A DNA stretch of 13,560 bases from Lachnospiraceae bacterium UBA3774 (GTDB lineage: Bacteria > Bacillota > Clostridia > Lachnospirales > Lachnospiraceae): positions 1-13,560 of the forward strand of contig DFFO01000102.1 in NCBI GenBank assembly GCA_002369255.1, in the 5' to 3' direction. Positions 1 to 7,763 of the stretch are shown here, one piece after another. Position 1 is the stretch's first letter, and every line of letters starts with the position of its first letter. The position numbers were made by a program, and so were the translations under genes. The notes beneath the pieces were generated by a model. The model did no database searches, was not told the DNA's origin, and worked only from the letters and a program-made list of their open reading frames with translations.

Positions 1-2
1 AC

Positions 3-1358
3 CTTGGCGGCGGTACTTTCGACGTATCCATTATTGAAATAGGAGACGGCGTTATCGAGGTACTTGCCACAAACGGCGACACGAGACTCGGCGGAGATGA
101 CTTTGACAACGTTCTCGTTGAATATATGCTTTCCGAGTTCAAAAAAGCCGAAGGCGTAGATCTCTCAAATGACAAGATGGCTATGCAGAGACTCAAAGAG
201 GCTGCCGAAAAAGCCAAAAAAGAGCTCTCTACCGCTACCACCACAAACATCAACCTGCCCTTTATCACGGCCACGAACGAAGGCCCCAAGCATTTTGATA
301 TGACTCTTACCAGAGCGAAGTTTGACGAGCTGACCCACGATCTTGTAGAAAAGACGGTCATCCCGGTAAACAATGCGTTAAAAGACGCGGGACTTTCATC
401 GTCCGATATCGACAAAGTCATTCTTGTCGGCGGTTCGACTCGTATTCCCGCTGTTCAGGACAAGGTTAAGACGCTTACCGGCAAGGAGCCGAACAAGAGC
501 CTCAATCCCGATGAGTGCGTTGCTCTCGGCGCGGCCATCCAGGGCGGAAAGCTTGCCGGAGACGCAGGCGCCGGCGGAGTGCTTCTGCTTGACGTAACGC
601 CTCTTTCCCTTTCCATTGAAACGATGGGCGGAGTGGCGACCAGACTTATCGAGAGAAATACCACCATTCCTACGAAGCACTCACAGGTATTCTCTACTGC
701 CGCAGACAATCAGACTGCCGTAGATATCAACGTTCTTCAGGGTGAAAGACAGTTTGCAAGAGACAACAAGTCTCTCGGTCAGTTCAGACTTGACGGAATA
801 CCGCCCGCAAGACGCGGAGTTCCTCAGATCGAGGTTACCTTTGATATTGATGCAAACGGTATCGTAAACGTTTCTGCAAAAGATCTCGGCACCGGAAAAG
901 AACAGCATATCACGATCACTTCCGGATCGAATATGTCCGAAGAAGATATAAACAAAGCTGTCAAGGAAGCTGCGGAATTTGAAGCTGCCGACAAGAAGCG
1001 CAAGGAAGGTATCGACGCCCTAAATGACGCGGACGCTCTCGTATTCCAGACCGAAAAGGCCATGGAAGAGGTAGGCGACAAGCTTGACGCGGGCTTAAAA
1101 GGACAGGTCGAAACGGATCTTTCTTCGCTCAAGGAAAAAGTCGAGGCGGCAAGAAATGCGCAGGAGCTTACCGACAGCCAGATAAATGAGCTCAAGGAAG
1201 GCAAAGAGGCGCTTGCAAAGAGCGCGCAGGAGCTGTTCTCAAAGATGTATGAGAATATGCAGTCGGCAGCCGGACAGGCCGGAGCCGGCCCCGAACAGGG
1301 ACAGTCTTCCGCAGGCGCTGACGACGACGTTGTTGACGCCGACTATAAAGAAGTATAA
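3..1358 (+). CDS. dnaK: Chaperone protein DnaK (Hsp70), C-terminal part, 5' end outside the window
   Basis: Cytosolic ATP-driven Hsp70 chaperone that binds exposed hydrophobic peptides, working with DnaJ and GrpE. The reading frame is already open at the window edge and begins inside the second phosphate-binding motif (LGGGTFDVS), so about 451 residues remain of a usual 600-640. The rest of the nucleotide-binding domain is visible: TNGDTRLGGDDFD, then the adenosine motif ILVGGSTRIPAVQ near 425-460 nt. The interdomain linker (GVLLLDVTPLSLSIET, about 577-624 nt) and the substrate-binding beta domain (NTTIPTKHSQVFST, then VLQGER) follow. A helical lid and a Gly/Ala/Gln-rich tail end in DDDVVDADYKEV, the typical acidic Hsp70 terminus. 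No frameshift or missing motif is visible. dnaJ lies downstream after a 135-nt leader, the classical heat-shock order. Any CIRCE/HrcA control site would lie upstream of the window and cannot be seen. Confidence 0.98.
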   Translation, partial: LGGGTFDVSIIEIGDGVIEVLATNGDTRLGGDDFDNVLVEYMLSEFKKAEGVDLSNDKMAMQRLKEAAEKAKKELSTATTTNINLPFITATNEGPKHFDMTLTRAKFDELTHDLVEKTVIPVNNALKDAGLSSSDIDKVILVGGSTRIPAVQDKVKTLTGKEPNKSLNPDECVALGAAIQGGKLAGDAGAGGVLLLDVTPLSLSIETMGGVATRLIERNTTIPTKHSQVFSTAADNQTAVDINVLQGERQFARDNKSLGQFRLDGIPPARRGVPQIEVTFDIDANGIVNVSAKDLGTGKEQHITITSGSNMSEEDINKAVKEAAEFEAADKKRKEGIDALNDADALVFQTEKAMEEVGDKLDAGLKGQVETDLSSLKEKVEAARNAQELTDSQINELKEGKEALAKSAQELFSKMYENMQSAAGQAGAGPEQGQSSAGADDDVVDADYKEV

Positions 1359-1359
1359 T
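1333..1359 (+). promoter_or_regulatory. Possible sigma-A-type promoter overlapping the end of dnaK
   Basis: TTGACG at 1333-1338 and a perfect TATAAT at 1354-1359 are separated by 15 nt. This spacing is shorter than the preferred 17. The -10 box overlaps the dnaK stop codon, so part of the match is fixed by coding (GTA TAA). If active, it would give dnaJ-prmA a transcript independent of dnaK. This is a motif match only. Confidence 0.3.
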
Positions 1360-1389
1360 CATTAAGAAAAAATCATTTGTCAGATCCGT

Positions 1390-1415
1390 GGGCGACCTTG
1401 TTTTTAAGGCCGCCC
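1390..1415 (+). promoter_or_regulatory. Stem-loop in the dnaK-dnaJ intergenic leader
   Basis: GGGCGACCTT (1390-1399) pairs with AAGGCCGCCC (1406-1415) across a GTTTTT loop: nine pairs and one A-C mismatch. No U-tract follows directly, so it is not a standard intrinsic terminator. It could be an attenuator, an RNA-processing or stability element between dnaK and dnaJ, or a leaky terminator. A second, weaker pairing follows immediately (TGCGG 1416-1420 with CCGCA 1446-1450, and inside it CGGG 1435-1438 with CCCG 1445-1448). Much of the 135-nt gap could therefore fold. Confidence 0.5.
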
Positions 1416-1493
1416 TGCGGCGTGTTTTCCATCCCGGGTTTTGCCCCGCATGAAAAGCCGTATCTTCGTCTGGCAAAAATATGAGGTAAGTAT

Positions 1494-2624
1494 ATGGCTG
1501 AAAAAAGAGATTACTACGAAGTGCTCGGAGTACCCAAAACAGCTTCCGAGGCGGAACTGAAAAAAGCCTACAGAGAACTTGCAAAAAAATATCATCCCGA
1601 TACGCACCCGGATGACAAAGAAGCGGAATCAAAATTCAAAGAAGCTTCCGAGGCATACGCCGTGCTTTCGGATGCGGAAAAGCGCAAACAGTATGATCAG
1701 TTCGGACATGCCGCATTTGAAAACGGCGGAGCCGGAGGCGGGTTTGGCGGTTTTGATTTCAGCGGTTTCGGAGGATTTGGAGATATATTCGGAGATCTTT
1801 TCGGCGGAGGCTTCGGCAGAAGAGCTTCGTCAAATCCCAATCAACCGATAAAGGGAGCAAATCTGCGCACGTCAGTAAGACTGACGTTTGAAGAAGCGGT
1901 ATTCGGCTGTGAAAAGGAGATCCGTATAAATACCGACGACGAGTGCCCGCACTGCCACGGCACCGGAGCAAAAGAAGGCACAAAACCCGAAACGTGCACA
2001 AGATGCGGGGGAAGCGGACAGGTCGTATCGGAACAGCAGTCGCTCTTTGGCATGATGCGCAGCGTGAGCGATTGCCCGACCTGCAGAGGCGCCGGAACCG
2101 TGATCAAAGAAAAATGCAGTTATTGCAGAGGCACCGGATATATTTCATCTTCAAAGCTTATTTCGGTCAGGATCCCGGCCGGTATTGACGAGGGTCAGAG
2201 CGTCCGTATCAGAGAAAAAGGCGAGCCCGGCAGGAACGGAGGCCCGAGAGGCGATCTGCTCGTAGAGGCCGTGATCGAAGGCAGCAGATATTTTTCGAGG
2301 GAAGGAACAAATATCTTCTCTACCTGCGAGATATCGATGACGCAGGCTGCTCTCGGCGACAAACTGCATATCAGGACAGTTGACGGAGAAGTAGAATACG
2401 AACTAAAGCCCGGCACCCAGCCCGGAAGCAGGATCAGATTCAAAGGCAAAGGCGTTCCGTCGCTTAGAAACAAGAACGTTCGGGGCGATCATTACGTTAC
2501 GTTTATGGTAAAAATACCCGAAAGAATGAACGACAGACAAAAGAGCGCGCTTCTCGCCTATGACGAGGCGATGGGCGGCACCTTAAACAATTTTGGAAAA
2601 GAAAAGCCCGGCCGCAAAAAATAA
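1494..2624 (+). CDS. dnaJ: Chaperone protein DnaJ (Hsp40, type I)
   Basis: J-domain co-chaperone that delivers unfolded clients to DnaK and stimulates its ATPase. At 376 residues it is a full-length type I DnaJ. The J domain (about 5-70) carries the HPD motif at 34-36. A Gly/Phe-rich linker spans about 75-110. The zinc domain spans C151-G215 with all four CxxCxGxG repeats (CPHCHGTG, CTRCGGSG, CPTCRGAG, CSYCRGTG). The two C-terminal peptide-binding domains follow, and the protein ends in a basic tail (GRKK). The ATG is preceded by GAGGT at 1483-1487 with a 6-nt spacer, and the N-terminus MAEKRDYYEVLGV is canonical. It lies between dnaK and prmA, a common Firmicutes arrangement. Confidence 0.98.
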   Translation: MAEKRDYYEVLGVPKTASEAELKKAYRELAKKYHPDTHPDDKEAESKFKEASEAYAVLSDAEKRKQYDQFGHAAFENGGAGGGFGGFDFSGFGGFGDIFGDLFGGGFGRRASSNPNQPIKGANLRTSVRLTFEEAVFGCEKEIRINTDDECPHCHGTGAKEGTKPETCTRCGGSGQVVSEQQSLFGMMRSVSDCPTCRGAGTVIKEKCSYCRGTGYISSSKLISVRIPAGIDEGQSVRIREKGEPGRNGGPRGDLLVEAVIEGSRYFSREGTNIFSTCEISMTQAALGDKLHIRTVDGEVEYELKPGTQPGSRIRFKGKGVPSLRNKNVRGDHYVTFMVKIPERMNDRQKSALLAYDEAMGGTLNNFGKEKPGRKK

Positions 2625-2643
2625 ATATACGTAAAGAGGTTTT

Positions 2644-3612
2644 ATGATCTGGAAAAAATTCACAATAGATACTACGCAGGAAGCGGTCGATTTTATCAGT
2701 CAGGCGCTTAGCGAATGCGGCGTTGAAGGGATAGAAATCGAAGATAACGCGCCGCTCAGCGACAAGGAAACGCAGGAAATGTTTGTGGATATCATGCCGG
2801 AGCTTCCGGAAGACGACGGCAGCGCAAAGGTTCATTTTTACTTAGACGGCGATCTTACTGAAAATGCGCTCGCAAAATATCTGTCAAATATTACCGAGGC
2901 GCTAAGGACAGTCGGCACCTATACAGATGCCGGCTCGCTTGAAATCACTGCGGGCGAAACCGACGATAAGGACTGGCTGAACAATTGGAAGCAGTTTTTT
3001 CATCCGTTCCGTGTCGATGATATTATGATAAAACCAACCTGGGAGACCGCGCCTGAAGACGACGATTACAGGCTCCTGATATCGATAGATCCCGGCGCGG
3101 CATTTGGAACGGGCTCGCACGAAACCACAAAACTGTGTATAAAAGCGATCAGAAAATATATTTCCCGGGGCGATCGTTTTCTCGATATAGGCACGGGAAG
3201 CGGGATCTTGTCAATAGTCGCTTTAAAGTCCGGAGCCTCGTTTGCCCTGGGCACGGATCTTGACCCCTGCGCCATTACCGCGGCAAGAGAAAATGCCGAC
3301 GTAAACGGCATAAAAAAAGAAGCTTTTGAGATAGTTTCGGGAAACATAATCGACGATGAAAAGATCAAAGCCCGGGTGGGCGAAGGCTATGATATGTGTG
3401 CCGCAAATATCCTTGCTCCCGCGATCATTATGCTCCAAAAAGAAATATCAAAGCACATAAAAGATGGCGCAATATTCATTGTTAGTGGTATAATTGAATC
3501 AAAAGAAACCGAAGTCAGAAAAGCATTCGGAGATAATCCCGAATGGGAATATCTGGAATGCTCAAAAGACGGCGAATGGGTCAGCCTGGTTTACAGAAAA
3601 AGGAGAAACTAA
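2644..3612 (+). CDS. prmA: Ribosomal protein L11 methyltransferase PrmA
   Basis: SAM-dependent methyltransferase that methylates amino groups of ribosomal protein L11. It is 322 residues long, slightly above the usual ~300. The N-terminal substrate-recognition domain contains DWLNNWKQFFHPFRV, the family's conserved W-K-x-x-[FY]-x-P region. PGAAFGTGSHETT at 150-162 is the PrmA signature. The SAM-binding glycine motif is DIGTGSG at 181-187, and the family's NILA motif is at 255-258. The ATG follows AAAGAGGT at 2633-2640. The gene begins 19 nt after dnaJ and ends one base before the ftsK start, so it appears co-transcribed with both. In many Firmicutes rsmE (16S rRNA methyltransferase) follows prmA. 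Here it does not. Confidence 0.95.
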   Translation: MIWKKFTIDTTQEAVDFISQALSECGVEGIEIEDNAPLSDKETQEMFVDIMPELPEDDGSAKVHFYLDGDLTENALAKYLSNITEALRTVGTYTDAGSLEITAGETDDKDWLNNWKQFFHPFRVDDIMIKPTWETAPEDDDYRLLISIDPGAAFGTGSHETTKLCIKAIRKYISRGDRFLDIGTGSGILSIVALKSGASFALGTDLDPCAITAARENADVNGIKKEAFEIVSGNIIDDEKIKARVGEGYDMCAANILAPAIIMLQKEISKHIKDGAIFIVSGIIESKETEVRKAFGDNPEWEYLECSKDGEWVSLVYRKRRN

Positions 3613-3616
3613 AGTG
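3601..3616 (+). promoter_or_regulatory. Ribosome binding site that fixes a GTG start for ftsK
   Basis: AGGAGA at 3601-3606 lies inside the last codons of prmA, with 7 nt between it and the GTG at 3614. The next in-frame ATG upstream (3494) lies 119 nt inside prmA, has no such site, and would add a 40-residue extension unlike any FtsK N-terminus. GTG 3614 is therefore preferred. Confidence 0.8.
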
Positions 3617-6247
3617 GCTCAGAAAAAGAAGACGGGAAAAAAGCCTTCGGGAAAGGCGGCACCGGGTAAAAGCGGCGCGGCTGATACTCTGAATAAAGAA
3701 ATCAAAATACTAATTACCGCACTTATATGCATAGTGCTGTTTCTTTGCGTCATAGACGTGGCAGGGAGCTTTGGAAGCGCTGTCCGCTCTGTTATCTGCG
3801 GACTGTTCGGAGCTCTCGGCTACGTTTTTCCCTTTATACTTGGCGCAGTGACAATATATCTGATACTCAGGAAAAAAGAAAACGGCTCATCCGGCATACT
3901 CAAGATCATCTGCGGTATTTTGCTTTTTATCTGCCTTTGCGCTCTGGCCAGTCTGCTCGACAGCATGGTGGCGTCCGGAAATCATACTGTCGCGGAGTTT
4001 TACAAACACGGCGCGTCAGGTTTTAACGGAGGGCTCGTCGGTGGCTGGCTTACGTCGCTTATGATACCGAAGATAGGGCTTATAGCAAGTTATATTATCT
4101 TTGTATTTTTGACGCTTATCTTTTTTGTACTGCTTACCGGAAAATCAATACTCAGGCCGATCAAAGACAAGGGTGAAAGAGTCCGGGAACGCACCAGGGA
4201 AGATATGGATTATGCGCGTCAAAAGCGTGAGTTAAGGGATCTTGAACGCAAAAATCATCGTGCAAAAAAACTTGAGGAAAGACGCGAAGCGTTAAGACAG
4301 CAGGGCGTTCCCGACGATCTGAGAATAGGAGACGCGCCCGCTGCGCCTATCGTAAACGAAAACGAGAGAGAACTCAATATTTACAGAGGCAGTGAAAAGA
4401 CCTCGGTTAAAATGCCTGCAAGGCAGACGCCTCGGCAGACTTTCGAAGCTGAGCCGGAAAAGAAAGAAACCGCAAAAACAGATGAAGCGGGACACGCCGC
4501 TCCCGCCACGTCGCCCGCTGTCGGCGTAGTCAACAGCTGGACGGACGCGCTCTCAAAAGATTATTACGAAGAACCACGGACAAATGTTCCGGAAGAATTA
4601 TACGAAAATACGGAAGAACAGGCAGGGAAGACGGAAGCTGCGCAGCCTGAGAGCATATGGAGCAGCGGAGGATACAAGGAAAGCTCCTTCGGAGCCGTTT
4701 TCTCGAAAGGTACGCCCGCCGCTCAAAAACCGAGAGTCAGACCGAAAAAGACCTACAGACTACCGCCCGTTTCGCTTCTTGAGAAAGCCGGAAAAAGCTC
4801 ATCCGCGGGAAACGCCGAGCTTCGGGCCACCGCCGCAAAGCTCGAGCGTACACTCAGGAGCTTTGACGTAGGCGCAGCCGTTACCGATATCAGCTGCGGA
4901 CCGACCGTTACAAGATACGAGCTCGTTCCCGACGAGGGCGTCAAGGTCGCGCGGATACAGGCGCTGAAAAACGACATTACGCTCGCGCTTGCAGCGTCCG
5001 ATATACGAATAGAAGCGCCGATCCCGGGAAAGGCCGCCGTCGGAATAGAAGTTCCCAATCCTGAAGGGTCGATAGTCAGACTTCGCGAAATACTTGAATC
5101 GGACAAATTTAAAAACGCCAAATCAAAACTTGCTTTCGGACTCGGAAAAGATATAGCCGGCGGCTGCATTGTTTCTGATATAGCAAAAATGCCTCACGTG
5201 CTGATAGCGGGCGCTACCGGATCCGGCAAATCCGTGTGCTTAAATACTATCATTCTCAGTATCCTTTACCGCGCAACTCCGGATGAGGTCAAATTTATCA
5301 TGATCGATCCCAAACAGGTAGAGCTTACGCTCTATTCGGGCATACCTCATCTGCTCGTGCCGGTTGTTACAGACGCGAAAAAAGCCGCCGGAGCTTTGAA
5401 CTGGGGAGTTGCGGAAATGGATCAGAGATACAAAAAATTTGCTGATCTTGGCGTGAAAGAAATCCATTCCTACAACGAAAAGATAGTCGAGCTCCAGCAG
5501 GAATATGACCGGGCCGAGAGTCATGAACCCGACGAGGAGCGCCCCGAAAAGCTGCCTGAGCTGATAATCATAGTAGATGAAATGGCTGATCTTATGATGG
5601 TGGCCGCGCATGAGGCCGAAGAAGCGATAGTCAGACTTGCGCAGCTTGCCAGAGCCGCGGGCATCCATCTGGTGCTTGCTACTCAAAGACCTTCTGTCAA
5701 GGTCGTGACGGGTCTTATCAAAGCCAACATCCCTTCGAGGATCGCGCTTGCTGTTTCTTCCGGTATCGAATCAAGGATCATCATCGACCAGACAGGCGCG
5801 GAAAACCTTATCGGAAAGGGCGATATGCTTTACAATCCCCAGTGGCTTCCAAAGCCCGTCAGAGTACAGGGCGCTTATGTGGATGACGACGAGGTGCTTG
5901 CGGTTGCAGAGTTTTGGGCAAATCAAAGAGACGAAAGCTATAATGCAAAGCAAAAGACTCTTGCCGGCGAGATAGCGGCAAAGAGCCTGGGCGCTGTGGA
6001 GCCGGGGCCCGCCAAGGGTGAAACAGACGAGCTCTTCGAGCCCTGCGCGCGTTATATCATCGAAAACGAAAAGGCTTCCATAGGCAATCTTCAAAGGCGC
6101 TTCCAGATAGGCTTTAACCGCGCCGCAAGAATAATGGATTCGCTTTCCGAAGCCGGAGTCGTAGGCCCCGAGGAAGGCAAAAAGCCGCGTGAGGTTTTGA
6201 TGACGATGGAAGAATTTGACAGCTATATGAATTCGATAAACGAATAA
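3614..6247 (+). CDS. ftsK: DNA translocase FtsK/SpoIIIE
   Basis: Membrane-anchored, ATP-driven hexameric pump that moves double-stranded DNA through the division or sporulation septum. It has 877 residues from GTG 3614. A short Lys-rich N-terminus precedes four hydrophobic segments (about 32-54, 60-87, 95-117 and 152-177). A long, low-conservation, charged and proline-containing linker runs to about residue 380. The motor domain carries Walker A GATGSGKS at 533-540 and Walker B LIIIVDE at 650-656, followed by the LARAAGIHLVLATQRPS segment typical of the family. The C-terminal winged-helix gamma domain (about 805-875), which in this family reads DNA orientation sequences, is complete. One base separates it from prmA. 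A stem-loop separates it from murE. Sequence alone cannot tell vegetative FtsK from sporulation SpoIIIE. Confidence 0.95.
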   Translation: MAQKKKTGKKPSGKAAPGKSGAADTLNKEIKILITALICIVLFLCVIDVAGSFGSAVRSVICGLFGALGYVFPFILGAVTIYLILRKKENGSSGILKIICGILLFICLCALASLLDSMVASGNHTVAEFYKHGASGFNGGLVGGWLTSLMIPKIGLIASYIIFVFLTLIFFVLLTGKSILRPIKDKGERVRERTREDMDYARQKRELRDLERKNHRAKKLEERREALRQQGVPDDLRIGDAPAAPIVNENERELNIYRGSEKTSVKMPARQTPRQTFEAEPEKKETAKTDEAGHAAPATSPAVGVVNSWTDALSKDYYEEPRTNVPEELYENTEEQAGKTEAAQPESIWSSGGYKESSFGAVFSKGTPAAQKPRVRPKKTYRLPPVSLLEKAGKSSSAGNAELRATAAKLERTLRSFDVGAAVTDISCGPTVTRYELVPDEGVKVARIQALKNDITLALAASDIRIEAPIPGKAAVGIEVPNPEGSIVRLREILESDKFKNAKSKLAFGLGKDIAGGCIVSDIAKMPHVLIAGATGSGKSVCLNTIILSILYRATPDEVKFIMIDPKQVELTLYSGIPHLLVPVVTDAKKAAGALNWGVAEMDQRYKKFADLGVKEIHSYNEKIVELQQEYDRAESHEPDEERPEKLPELIIIVDEMADLMMVAAHEAEEAIVRLAQLARAAGIHLVLATQRPSVKVVTGLIKANIPSRIALAVSSGIESRIIIDQTGAENLIGKGDMLYNPQWLPKPVRVQGAYVDDDEVLAVAEFWANQRDESYNAKQKTLAGEIAAKSLGAVEPGPAKGETDELFEPCARYIIENEKASIGNLQRRFQIGFNRAARIMDSLSEAGVVGPEEGKKPREVLMTMEEFDSYMNSINE

Positions 6248-6253
6248 AGATCC

Positions 6254-6280
6254 GGCACCGCCTTTATTAAAGACGGTGCC
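6254..6280 (+). promoter_or_regulatory. Stem-loop between ftsK and murE
   Basis: GGCACCG (6254-6260) pairs perfectly with CGGTGCC (6274-6280). Inside, after one C-A mismatch, CTTT (6262-6265) pairs with AAAG (6269-6272) around an ATT loop. It starts 6 nt after the ftsK stop and ends 8 nt before the murE ribosome binding site. There is no downstream U-run, so it reads better as an RNA-processing, stability or partial-attenuation element than as a full terminator. Confidence 0.6.
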
Positions 6281-6288
6281 TGTGATAT

Positions 6289-6301
6289 GGGAGAAGAAAT
6301 G
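6289..6301 (+). promoter_or_regulatory. Ribosome binding site that fixes the murE start
   Basis: GGGAGAAG at 6289-6296 lies just before ATG 6299. The in-frame ATG at 6287 overlaps the start of this site and has no purine-rich sequence of its own upstream. The protein therefore most likely begins MKLAKLLE, which matches the family N-terminus. Confidence 0.75.
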
Positions 6302-7762
6302 AAACTTGCAAAGCTGCTTGAAAACGTGGAATATAAAGTCGTTTCGGGCTCTGTTGAAACAGAAGTGAACGATATAATTTACGATTCGAGAAAGGCGGCC
6401 CCCGGGGCGGCGTTTTTCTGCCTTACGGGAAGCAGAGCGGACGGACACAAATACGCCGCGGATGCGGTCGGCGCGGGCTGCATGGCGGTGATCGTATCAA
6501 AGCCCGTAGAGCTCCCGGAAAATATAACGGTGATCATGATAAAAAATGAAAGGCAGACGCTCGCCCGAATGTCAGCCGCGCTTTTCGGATATCCCGCAAG
6601 AGACTTAAAAACCATAGGTATTACCGGAACAAAAGGCAAGACTACGATGTCCTACATGATAAAGGCCATTCTTGAGGCCGCCGGAAAGAAAACCGGTCTG
6701 ATAGGAACGAATGGAGTTTTGATAGGCGAAAAAAAGTATCCCACAAAAAACACCACTCCGGAATCATATGAGATCCAGAAATACCTTTCCATGATGCGCG
6801 ATGACGGCTGTGAGTATCTTGTAATGGAGGTATCTTCCCAAGGACTTAAAACAGACCGCGTAGAAGGCATTTTTTATGATATCGGTATTTTTTCGAATAT
6901 TTCTCCCGATCATATAGGAAAAGACGAGCATGCGGATTTTGAGGAATATCTTTTTTGGAAGTCGAGCCTGCTGCAAAGATGCAGGGTGGGTCTTGTAAAC
7001 ATTGATGATCCGCATTTTGAGGAGATCATAAAAGACCATACTTGCAGGCTTTTGACTTATTCTCTGAATGGAAAAGCGGATTTTACCGCGTCGGACGTAA
7101 CCGGCGTGCATTATCCGGGTTTTATGGGAAGCGAGTTTTGCTATTCCGGAAAGGAAGCCTATAGGGTTCTTCTTGATATTCCCGGAGTTTACAACGTATA
7201 TAATGCGCTTGCCGCCATCTGCGCAGCGGAGCTTTTGGATATCTCAAAAGAAGCCGTGCTTGCGGCGATGAAGACCGTAAAGGTGGCCGGAAGAATGCAG
7301 ATCGCCTATTCGGGGGACAGATGCACTGTAATAGTTGATTACGCGCACAACGGAGTCAGCGCCAAGAGCATGCTGGAAACACTAAAAGAGTATAACCCCA
7401 AAAGACTCGTGGTGGTTTTCGGCTGCGGAGGCGACAGAGACCCGCACCGCAGATATGAGATGGGAGAGGCGGTCGGAAAGGCCGCGGATCTTGCCGTCAT
7501 CACAAACGATAATCCGCGTTTTGAAGCCCCGGAAAATATCATAAAGGATATTCATAAAGGCTTTGATCCTACCGGATGTCCGTGCGTTGAAATACCTGAC
7601 AGAAGAGAGGCGATCGCCTACGCGATAGAAAGATCGCAGGCAGGAGACGTTATAGCAATCATCGGAAAAGGCCACGAGGATTATCAGGAGGTCCGAGGCG
7701 TAAGAACGCATTTGTCGGACGTTGAAGAAGTTGAAAAAACCATAAAGAAAACAGGCTGGTAA
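6299..7762 (+). CDS. murE: UDP-MurNAc-L-Ala-D-Glu:meso-diaminopimelate ligase (MurE)
   Basis: Cytosolic ATP-dependent ligase that adds the third residue of the peptidoglycan stem peptide. It has 487 residues from ATG 6299, normal for MurE. The N-terminal UDP-binding domain contains YDSRKAAPGAAFFCLTGSRADG. The ATP-binding loop is GITGTKGKTT (107-116), where Lys112 stands in place of the more usual Asn. The lysine carbamylated in this family corresponds to K221 in EEYLFWKSSL. The third domain has DNPR at 404-407, the signature of ligases that select meso-diaminopimelate rather than lysine. The C-terminus holds the GKGHEDYQE motif. From this the wall is predicted to be of the meso-DAP type. One base separates it from murF, so the two enzymes that act in succession are coupled. 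Confidence 0.95.
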   Translation: MKLAKLLENVEYKVVSGSVETEVNDIIYDSRKAAPGAAFFCLTGSRADGHKYAADAVGAGCMAVIVSKPVELPENITVIMIKNERQTLARMSAALFGYPARDLKTIGITGTKGKTTMSYMIKAILEAAGKKTGLIGTNGVLIGEKKYPTKNTTPESYEIQKYLSMMRDDGCEYLVMEVSSQGLKTDRVEGIFYDIGIFSNISPDHIGKDEHADFEEYLFWKSSLLQRCRVGLVNIDDPHFEEIIKDHTCRLLTYSLNGKADFTASDVTGVHYPGFMGSEFCYSGKEAYRVLLDIPGVYNVYNALAAICAAELLDISKEAVLAAMKTVKVAGRMQIAYSGDRCTVIVDYAHNGVSAKSMLETLKEYNPKRLVVVFGCGGDRDPHRRYEMGEAVGKAADLAVITNDNPRFEAPENIIKDIHKGFDPTGCPCVEIPDRREAIAYAIERSQAGDVIAIIGKGHEDYQEVRGVRTHLSDVEEVEKTIKKTGW

Positions 7763-7763
7763 A

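Noticed and set aside
1390..1450. Intrinsic terminator after dnaK
   Set aside because: The stems are good but no run of U follows either of them, so a terminator call is not supported.
1192..1632. Minus-strand open frame of 146 codons over the dnaK-dnaJ junction
   Set aside because: It is antisense to dnaK and dnaJ, low in complexity with many Arg/Pro, and has no domain signature. The intergenic gap simply lacks stops in that frame.
3494..3613. N-terminal extension of ftsK from ATG 3494
   Set aside because: It lies wholly inside prmA in another frame, has no ribosome binding site, and gives a Lys/Asn-rich stretch unlike FtsK. GTG 3614 with AGGAGA is better.
5771..6448. Minus-strand open frame of 225 codons across the ftsK end and murE start
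   Set aside because: It is antisense to two well-supported genes, has no recognisable domain and no credible start site. It is a shadow of the coding strand.
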